From: an uncultured Bacillota bacterium
Lineage (GTDB): Bacteria > Bacillota > Clostridia > Peptostreptococcales > Anaerovoracaceae
DNA length: 10,976 nucleotides
Direction of reading: 5' to 3'
Assembly: GCA_958448635.1 (NCBI GenBank)
Contig: CAUDEQ010000064.1
Coordinates: forward strand, 1 to 10,976
Part shown: piece after piece, positions 5,737 through 10,976 of the stretch
Layout: each line of letters opens with the position of its first letter
Numbering within the stretch: position 1 is the first letter of the stretch
Notes under the pieces: model-generated
Database searches by the model: none
Seen by the model: the letters and a program-made list of their open reading frames with translations, nothing else
Told to the model about the DNA's origin: nothing
Position numbers and translations under genes: made by a program

Positions 5737-6470
5737 AAACGGAACTGGTTGCGGAATGCAGGAATCTGACGAAGAACTTTTCAGGTGTGAAGGCTCTTAA
5801 CAGTATCGATCTGAGATTGGAGCGTGGAAAGATCATCGGTCTTCTGGGTCCCAACGGCAGCGGCAAGACCACGCTTATCAAAATACTCAACGGTCTTCTG
5901 GAGCCCACCTTCGGAGAGGTTCTCATAGACGGCGAGCATCCGGGAGTACATACCAAGTCGGTGGTGAGCTATCTGCCTGACAAGACGTACTTTGCAGACT
6001 GGATGAAGGTGACGGATATCTTCGATATATTTGAGGATTTTTATGCAGACTTCGACAGGCAGAAGGCAGAGAGCATGTGCCTTTCCATGGGCATCAAGGC
6101 CAACGATAAGATAAAGACGATGTCAAAGGGTACCAAGGAAAAGGTGCAGCTGATACTGGTGATGAGCAGAAAAGCTCAGCTTTACCTTCTGGATGAGCCC
6201 ATCGCAGGAGTGGATCCTGCAGCCAGAGATTACATACTCACAACGATAATCAATAATTATAACGAAGAGGGAACAGTTGTGATATCGACACATCTCATAT
6301 CAGATATAGAGCGTATACTGGATGAGGTGGTATTCATCAAAAACGGAGTCGTGGTGCGCCATGAAGCTGTTGATGATATAAAGGAAAAAGAAGGAAAATC
6401 CATAGACGACGTATTTAAGGATACATTCAGGATGGTTCCATTTATGGGGGTGAACGGATATGACAGGTAA
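5733..6470 (+). CDS. ABC transporter ATP-binding protein, YtrB/YxlF-like
   Basis: This 245-aa cytoplasmic ATPase would power the permease encoded next. It shows Walker A GPNGSGKT (39-46), a signature loop MSKGTKEK (130-137) in place of the usual LSGGQ, Walker B YLLDEP (D154, catalytic E155) and the H-loop histidine H187 in STH. The usual Q-loop position reads SYLPDKTY, without glutamine. Both the MSKGT signature and the PDK/PER Q-loop occur in ATPases paired with YtrA-type regulators, so these look like subfamily traits rather than damage. It is translationally coupled at both ends: a 4-bp overlap with gntR and an 11-bp overlap with the permease. The substrate is unknown; export of peptides or lipid-interacting antibiotics is plausible. 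Confidence 0.95.
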   Translation: MKTELVAECRNLTKNFSGVKALNSIDLRLERGKIIGLLGPNGSGKTTLIKILNGLLEPTFGEVLIDGEHPGVHTKSVVSYLPDKTYFADWMKVTDIFDIFEDFYADFDRQKAESMCLSMGIKANDKIKTMSKGTKEKVQLILVMSRKAQLYLLDEPIAGVDPAARDYILTTIINNYNEEGTVVISTHLISDIERILDEVVFIKNGVVVRHEAVDDIKEKEGKSIDDVFKDTFRMVPFMGVNGYDR

Positions 6471-7299
6471 GCTGATTAAATACGAATTCAGATCGGCATT
6501 GAGGCTTATAGCGATAGTTTGGGCTGCATTGCTGGCGGCGGCGATTTTTCTGGGTATAATTCTCAGAACGATGGAATTTGTCTCGGCGGAAGCGCCAAGA
6601 GGAGTATTCGTTTTCGTGGAAATGTTCTTTTCGGTAGTGCCGCCTCTCCTATACGGAGCCTTGTTCATAGCCATGCTGGTGATAACGGTGCTCGTCGTGG
6701 TGCTGAGGTTTTACCGAGGGGTTCTGGGAGATGAAGGCTATCTGATGCATACGCTTCCCGTAAAGCCATGGCAGCTGATAACAGCCAAGGGAGTAGTGGC
6801 AAGCGCCGTAATTCTAATAAGCGGAGTCGCTGCGATGTTATCGATATTCATGATCATCGGAATTCAGGATATCGGCGGATTTTTCAAAGATATGGGCGAA
6901 ATGTTCATATGGCTTGGCAATAATCCAAAGGCAATACTGATAACTCTGGAAATAATCGTAATACTCGTATTTGGCGTAGTGAAGTCGGTATATCAGATAT
7001 ATGCTGCGATGGCTATCGGACAGCTGGCAGGAAAACACAGACTCCTTGCATCTCTGGGAGCATATATCGGTATCAATATGATACTAACGGTGTTATTACT
7101 GGTTTTGATGATAACGGTAGATGCCACGGGAATGGACGTATGGATCGTGGATATCTTCGAGGCTGTAGCTGCATATAACAGAGCCTTCTTCATCGGCCAG
7201 ACGGCCCTGGGAGTACTGTTTGCGATGACCTTCGTTCAGCTGGCGGCATTCCATGTGGTGACCGAAAGGATATTGTCAAAAAAGCTGAATTTGATATAA
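6460..7299 (+). CDS. ABC transporter permease, six predicted membrane helices
   Basis: The 279-aa membrane protein has hydrophobic segments at about residues 16-35, 59-83, 110-133, 158-182, 195-220 and 247-268. After the second segment comes a cytoplasmic motif RFYRGVLGDEGYLMHTLP, typical of permeases partnered with YtrA/YtrB-type systems, which probably contacts the ATPase. The gene overlaps the ATPase end by 11 bp and has a GGGGGTG ribosome site inside that gene. Since only one permease and one ATPase are encoded, the transporter is likely a dimer of each. The stop codon lies inside the -10 box of the downstream promoter. Confidence 0.9.
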   Translation: MTGKLIKYEFRSALRLIAIVWAALLAAAIFLGIILRTMEFVSAEAPRGVFVFVEMFFSVVPPLLYGALFIAMLVITVLVVVLRFYRGVLGDEGYLMHTLPVKPWQLITAKGVVASAVILISGVAAMLSIFMIIGIQDIGGFFKDMGEMFIWLGNNPKAILITLEIIVILVFGVVKSVYQIYAAMAIGQLAGKHRLLASLGAYIGINMILTVLLLVLMITVDATGMDVWIVDIFEAVAAYNRAFFIGQTALGVLFAMTFVQLAAFHVVTERILSKKLNLI

Positions 7300-7300
7300 T
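7273..7300 (+). promoter_or_regulatory. Extended -10 promoter for the U32-family gene
   Basis: TTGTCA (7273-7278), a 16-bp spacer and TATAAT (7295-7300) preceded by TGA (7292-7294) form an extended -10 promoter. It is embedded in the last codons of the permease gene, and the TAA stop (7297-7299) is part of the -10 box. The start near 7307 gives a leader of about 42 nt. No terminator separates the two genes, so read-through from the ABC operon is also possible. Confidence 0.65.
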
Positions 7301-7348
7301 CTAATATGAAACGTATTGGATTAACATATTTCGGTAAATGAGGTAACA

Positions 7349-9592
7349 ATGACTGAACTACTGGCGCCTGCAGGCAATATGGAAGCCCTGAAGGCAGCGA
7401 TAGCAAACGGATGCGATGCGGTATACCTGGGGATGCAGAAATTCGGCGCCAGGGCATATTCCGACAATTTCGACATGGACTCATTCAGGGAGGCGGTGAA
7501 GTACGCACACTTGAGAGATGTCAAGGTCTATGTGACGATGAATACCATCGTATTCGAGGATGAAACAGAAGATATGAAGAAGCAGCTGACTGCGCTCAAC
7601 GATGCCGGAGCAGACGGTATCATAGTACAGGATCTGGCAGTCCTGAGCTATGCCGTGAAGAGCTTCCCTGACATGGAGGTACACTGCTCGACCCAGATGG
7701 GTATAGACGACACGGAGGGCGCTCTGCTTTGCAAGGAGCTGGGCTGCGACAGAGTCGTTGCAGCTCGAGAGATGAGCATAGATAAGGTCAGAGAGATAAG
7801 GCGGAACGCAGAGCTTCCCGTGGAGATCTTCGTACACGGTGCGCTTTGCATATCGTATTCAGGAAACTGTCTCATGTCGGGGCTCATCGGCTACAGAAGC
7901 GGCAACAGAGGCAGATGTGTGGGCTCGTGCCGCAAGCCCTATGAGCTGATTGACACCGCCACCGGCAGCTCACTGGGAGAAAGCTACATACTTTCCACCA
8001 AGGATTTGAACACCATCGACCACATCGAAGAGATGAGGGGGATAGATTCTCTCAAAATAGAAGGAAGGATGAAAGAGCCTGTATATGTGGCGAATGTGGT
8101 GTCAAAATACAGAGCAGCTCTGGACGGGAGCCTGACGGCGGAGGACAGGGAAAATCTCGATAAAACCTTCAACAGAACGTATACGAGGGGATACATTTTC
8201 GGCGAGGAAGCCTGCCGCATCACCAACACCGACAGGCCGAACAATTTCGGATACCGGATAGGGACGATCTGCGGCTCATTCAACGGCATGTACGAGATAA
8301 GGCTGCAAAAGCCTCTGAATCAGAACGATGTCATAAGGATTGACCATGACGGAGAGGACGTGCTCCTGTCGGTGGTGAGGCTTTACGACAGAGCCGGCAA
8401 TCTCATCAGCGGCTCGGATGACGTCTGCTTCATCAGGATCAAGGAAAAGCTGTCGCCGGGGGATGTGGTATATAAGACGAAGGACTTTTTGTATAATAAA
8501 GAACTGGAAAGCGCACTGAGCGGTGAGTTCAGGCGTTTTCCTCTTGATATAAGGGTATACGCTTTTCCGGGCTCAAAGCTTGTGATAGATGCGGAGGGCT
8601 TCGGGCTGCAGTATTTGTATGAAAGCCCTGAGATATTGCAGGAGGCGGTGAACAATCCGACAGACAGAGATCAGATTATCAAGCAGTTCTCAAGGCTCAA
8701 CGACACGGTTTTCATGCTGGGCGATGTGCAATATGAAGAGTACAACGCCTTCATACCTGCCAAGCTGCTCAACAGCGCCAGACGTGAAATCGTGGGGGCG
8801 CTTTACGATATGAAGCTTAATGGCATGGAAAGAGGCAGGAATGAGGACTCTCCGGGGGAAAGCATATCATTCCCGCAGAAAAAGCCTTACATAACTGCTT
8901 CGGTCATGACGAAGGAGCAGTACGACGCCTGCATCAGATGCGGCATCGAGGAGGTGTACTTCGATAATATCGTAAGGAGGAATCAGAACGAGTACAAAGC
9001 GATGGAGGGACAGCTGCTGATAGGAGGATATGGCGGACTGTATCGCTACAGAAGCACCAATCCTTTTGTGACTGACTACTCGTTTAATGTGGTGAATTCC
9101 GACAGCTGCTATGAGCTCCACAGGCTGGGTGCAAAAAGAGTGACGCTGTCATACGAGCTGAACAAAAAGCAGATAAGGGATATCATCGAAGCATATCACA
9201 GCAGGAACAACGGCTATCCCGCATTGGAAATGATAGTATACGGTCGAGCGCCGCTGATGTTTACAAAGTATTGCCCGCTGAAGAATCACGGACTTTGCGG
9301 AAGCTGCAGAGGCGGCAGGTATGAGATAAGAGACGAATACGGGGCATTTCCGATAATTACCCATGAGGACTGCTCCACTACGATACTCAACGGCAGAACG
9401 CTGAATCTGTTTGACGAGATGCCGTTCATAAAAAACATAGAAGCCTTCAGACTGAGTTTTACAACCGAGACAGCAGAGGAAACGGAGCGACTGGTAAAAG
9501 AAGCCTTGAATAAGCTGGGCGGCAGCTCAGACAAAACGCTGTTCAATCAGCAGACGGATACGCGAGGCCATTTCAACCGGGAAATAATGTAG
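7349..9592 (+). CDS. U32-family peptidase-like protein with C-terminal DUF3656-like region
   Basis: The 747-aa protein begins with ELLAPAGNMEALKAAIANGCDAVYLG, residues 3-28, the TIM-barrel start of U32 proteins. The family signature spans about 165-198, with cysteines C167, C174, C190 and C194 (GNC, GRCVGSC), which in the E. coli relative RlhA are needed for 23S rRNA C2501 hydroxylation and are thought to hold an iron-sulfur cluster. The middle region resembles DUF3656. A C-terminal cysteine cluster (KYCPLKNHGLCGSC) suggests a further metal site. Many Firmicutes annotate such genes as collagenase-like proteases, but RNA modification is better supported for the RlhA branch. The start ATG has a GAGGT site at 7340-7344. 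I cannot tell rRNA hydroxylase from other U32 activities by reading alone. Confidence 0.9.
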   Translation: MTELLAPAGNMEALKAAIANGCDAVYLGMQKFGARAYSDNFDMDSFREAVKYAHLRDVKVYVTMNTIVFEDETEDMKKQLTALNDAGADGIIVQDLAVLSYAVKSFPDMEVHCSTQMGIDDTEGALLCKELGCDRVVAAREMSIDKVREIRRNAELPVEIFVHGALCISYSGNCLMSGLIGYRSGNRGRCVGSCRKPYELIDTATGSSLGESYILSTKDLNTIDHIEEMRGIDSLKIEGRMKEPVYVANVVSKYRAALDGSLTAEDRENLDKTFNRTYTRGYIFGEEACRITNTDRPNNFGYRIGTICGSFNGMYEIRLQKPLNQNDVIRIDHDGEDVLLSVVRLYDRAGNLISGSDDVCFIRIKEKLSPGDVVYKTKDFLYNKELESALSGEFRRFPLDIRVYAFPGSKLVIDAEGFGLQYLYESPEILQEAVNNPTDRDQIIKQFSRLNDTVFMLGDVQYEEYNAFIPAKLLNSARREIVGALYDMKLNGMERGRNEDSPGESISFPQKKPYITASVMTKEQYDACIRCGIEEVYFDNIVRRNQNEYKAMEGQLLIGGYGGLYRYRSTNPFVTDYSFNVVNSDSCYELHRLGAKRVTLSYELNKKQIRDIIEAYHSRNNGYPALEMIVYGRAPLMFTKYCPLKNHGLCGSCRGGRYEIRDEYGAFPIITHEDCSTTILNGRTLNLFDEMPFIKNIEAFRLSFTTETAEETERLVKEALNKLGGSSDKTLFNQQTDTRGHFNREIM

Positions 9593-9598
9593 AGGCAC

Positions 9599-9635
9599 TT
9601 GAGCGAGCCGGGCAGTTAATTGAGCGAGCCGGGCA
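9599..9635. repeat. 16-bp direct repeat, two copies 21 bp apart
   Basis: TTGAGCGAGCCGGGCA occurs at 9599-9614 and 9620-9635 with a 5-bp gap. A decayed third copy (TTGAGGATCGAGCGCAT) may follow near 9662-9678. It lies just after the U32 stop codon; no function is evident. Confidence 0.75.
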
Positions 9636-9796
9636 TATAAGCTGTAAGATTAAACGATTGATTGAGGATCGAGCGCATCTGGTATAGCCGCTATTTTTAC
9701 GAATTATAACCCTTAATTAACAAGGGGGGGGGTGCAGTGCCGGTCTTGCGCTGCCGTAATATATAAGGGCATAAAATATATAAGTACATAATGAGG

Positions 9797-9840
9797 AATC
9801 TCCAAATAACAGTTGAAGGACAATTATTTGGAGATTTTTT
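9797..9840 (+). terminator. Strong terminator with perfect 13-bp stem
   Basis: AATCTCCAAATAA (9797-9809) and TTATTTGGAGATT (9824-9836) are perfectly complementary around a 14-nt loop, with six T at 9835-9840. This would end transcription of the U32 gene. The AT-rich stem is unusual for a terminator. Its arms also supply two of the five TCTCCAAAT elements of this region. Confidence 0.8.
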
Positions 9841-9980
9841 ATATGCTCAAAGGCTGTGAGCTGAGAAAAGTCTCAAAACAGAAGCCTTACACCTGTCAAT
9901 TTGGAGAGTTTCGGGGTGATCTCAATTATGTCGAATTGGATAATCTCCAAATTGATAATGCTGCATGATTGATTTGGAGA
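9799..9980. repeat. Five alternating copies of TCTCCAAAT
   Basis: The 9-bp core is at 9799-9807 (+), 9827-9835 (-), 9899-9907 (-), 9944-9952 (+) and 9972-9980 (-). The copy at 9944 can pair over 11 bp with 9897-9907 or over 9 bp with 9972-9980, which are mutually exclusive hairpins. The third and fifth copies also share following bases (TTTC, GG) and so look like 73-bp-spaced direct duplicates. This could be an operator cluster, an RNA switch, or a decayed MITE-like element bounded by the outer copies. Confidence 0.75.
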
Positions 9981-10072
9981 CTTTCCGGCAACGAGGGCGG
10001 GAAAAACCTCAATATAGCTTAACTGACAGCAATATTTTGAGATTACTAGTCGCCGCCGCATCAATTAACAGA

Positions 10073-10101
10073 TTGACAAGACTCGAAAAAAATAATAGAC
10101 T
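10073..10101 (+). promoter_or_regulatory. Candidate promoter of the FCD-type GntR gene
   Basis: TTGACA (10073-10078), a 17-bp spacer and TAGACT (10096-10101), a 4/6 match to TATAAT, fit a sigma-A promoter with an inferred start near 10108. The leader would be about 28 nt. The TCTCCAAAT cluster ends about 90 bp upstream of the -35 box. Confidence 0.5.
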
Positions 10102-10135
10102 TGATATATAAGATTGACCTGGAGGACTTATAGCG

Positions 10136-10762
10136 ATGATAGTGAAAAAATCCATCAAGGAACAGGTATATGATGAGATAAGAAACAGGATCGTTACGCG
10201 CGAGTACGCTCCGGGAACGGTATTGAACATATCGCGTCTTTCCGAGGAGCTTGGAGTCAGCAATTCTCCCATCAGGGAGGCTCTTGCCATGCTTGCCAAG
10301 GAGGATCTGCTGACCATAGAAGCCAATTCAAAATACAAGGTGGTGGAACTTGATGAGCATCTGCTGCAGCAGGTGGATGCTGCTCTGGCGGCACTGCTGG
10401 CGGGCTCGGCTGTATTATGCTTCAGGAAGGGCAGGCTAGATGAGCTGAGCCGGCGGCTTGAGGCGGCGTACAGGCGTCAATGTGAGCAGCATGATGATGT
10501 GTCGCCGAAGGAGAGATACTGGCTTGCCATGGATTTTGACAGGGAGTTTGTGCTTGCAACGGAGAACGACATCATAATGAAGGATTTTGAAAACATGTCG
10601 AATCTCCTGTTCTTTTCCACATCGCCGGTGGACGAGGCATATGACAACAGTATAGCGGAGCATAAGGCTGTGCTGGAGGCGGTGCAGCAGCGCAATCTTC
10701 TAAAGGTCGTGGAGGCGCTTGAGGATCACATAATCAAGAACTTCAAGCCCGAAGAGCGCTGA
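10136..10762 (+). CDS. GntR-family regulator with FCD domain (FadR subfamily)
   Basis: The 208-aa protein has an N-terminal winged helix-turn-helix (about residues 5-70; EELGVSNSPIREALAMLAKE at 37-56 is the recognition region). An all-helical FCD ligand domain follows (about 78-200). FCD domains bind a metal and small organic acids through an Asp and three His. Here D135, H176 and H198 are in place with the usual 22-residue H-H spacing, but the position four after D135, normally His, is V139. The regulator may therefore bind ligand without metal or with an altered site. The start has GGAGG at 10121-10125, 10 nt upstream. No target operon is visible in the window; the partial gene downstream is a candidate. 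Confidence 0.92.
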   Translation: MIVKKSIKEQVYDEIRNRIVTREYAPGTVLNISRLSEELGVSNSPIREALAMLAKEDLLTIEANSKYKVVELDEHLLQQVDAALAALLAGSAVLCFRKGRLDELSRRLEAAYRRQCEQHDDVSPKERYWLAMDFDREFVLATENDIIMKDFENMSNLLFFSTSPVDEAYDNSIAEHKAVLEAVQQRNLLKVVEALEDHIIKNFKPEER

Positions 10763-10766
10763 TGAG

Positions 10767-10884
10767 AAGCAAAGCGCAGTCGCCAATCCGGGGATTTTCG
10801 AAGATAGCCGATAAAGCAAAGCGCAGCCGCTTGTTCGAGGATTTTCGAAGAGCGATAAAGCAAAGCGCAGCCGCCTGTCCGAAG
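10767..10884. repeat. 44-47-bp tandem repeat, about 2.6 copies
   Basis: AAGCAAAGCGCAG begins at 10767, 10814 and 10858 (spacings 47 and 44). The first two units share GGATTTTCGAAGA in their second half; the third ends after CCGAAG. A decayed half unit (CGAAGAGCG) covers the last codons of the GntR gene, so the array seems to have grown from, or inserted at, its 3' end. No hairpin-T-tract terminator is present. Confidence 0.8.
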
Positions 10885-10948
10885 GGCAAATACGGAATAT
10901 CAGGAGCTGGATATTTCACATATAAAAAATCATAGTCCGGGAGTTATT

Positions 10949-10976
10949 ATGGATAGAAAGAGAATTATCAATTTAC
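10949..10976 (+). CDS. Start of a gene cut by the window edge
   Basis: ATG at 10949 follows a GGGAG ribosome site (10939-10943) and opens MDRKRIINL before the window ends. The orientation matches the neighbours. Nine residues are too few to recognise a family. The 64 bp before it hold no clear promoter that I can identify. Confidence 0.45.

Larger units (their letters stand above)
9593..10135. other. 543-bp gene-free, repeat-rich region
   Basis: No credible ORF was seen on either strand. In order it holds a 21-bp-spaced direct repeat (9599-9635), a CCCTT/AAGGG hairpin running into nine G (9710-9732), two AATATATAAG words (9758 and 9775), a strong terminator (9797-9840), a small TGAGA-AAAG-TCTCA hairpin near 9862-9875, alternating TCTCCAAAT elements to 9980, and the promoter of the FCD-type regulator (10073-10101). 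Confidence 0.7.

Noticed and set aside
6120..6143. Degenerate ABC signature taken as a sign of a dead ATPase
   Set aside because: Walker A, Walker B, catalytic Glu and H-loop are intact, and the MSKGT-type signature is common in ATPases paired with YtrA-type regulators.

Overview
The window looks like part of the chromosome of an anaerobic Clostridia-type Firmicute. This is inferred from strong AGGAGG-type ribosome sites, heavy AGA/AGG arginine codon use, moderate GC content, and the gene families present (CoA-disulfide reductase-rhodanese fusion, YlmH, YtrA-type GntR with its ABC exporter, and a U32 peptidase with a C-terminal DUF3656-like part). All convincing genes are on the + strand. I see no tRNA, rRNA, CRISPR array, transposase or phage gene.

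Region 1 (1-4268) holds five genes. The first is a CoA-disulfide/persulfide reductase with a fused rhodanese domain, behind a promoter that lacks a -35 box but has a GTGAT/ATCAC palindrome centred near -40. It is followed by an unrecognised 115-aa protein with its own candidate promoter, a YlmH-type S4 RNA-binding protein, a cysteine-rich Crp/Fnr-family regulator and a small three-helix membrane protein. The simplest model is that the Crp/Fnr protein activates the reductase promoter in response to a thiol, persulfide or redox signal. This is inference.

Region 2 (4269-5367) is about 1.1 kb without a credible conventional gene. It holds a 67-bp tandem repeat, a rho-independent terminator, a degenerate 16-bp-period tandem array, and the promoter, candidate operator and long leader of the next operon.

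Region 3 (5368-7299) is a compact three-gene operon with overlapping reading frames: a YtrA-type GntR repressor, an ABC ATPase and its six-helix permease. Immediately after it, an extended -10 promoter that runs into the permease stop codon drives a 747-aa U32-family protein (7349-9592).

Region 4 (9593-10135) is non-coding and unusually structured. It has short direct repeats, a run of nine G, a perfect 13-bp-stem terminator, and five copies of the 9-bp core TCTCCAAAT in alternating orientation. The central copy of the last three can pair with either of its neighbours. It lies directly upstream of an FCD-type GntR regulator (10136-10762), whose C-terminal metal site appears to lack one histidine.

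Region 5 (10763-10976) has a 44-47-bp tandem repeat that begins at the regulator's stop codon, followed by the first codons of another gene cut by the window edge.

The genes are ordinary. The regulatory and repeat structures between them are the less explained part. I did not find evidence for an obvious new multi-gene system.
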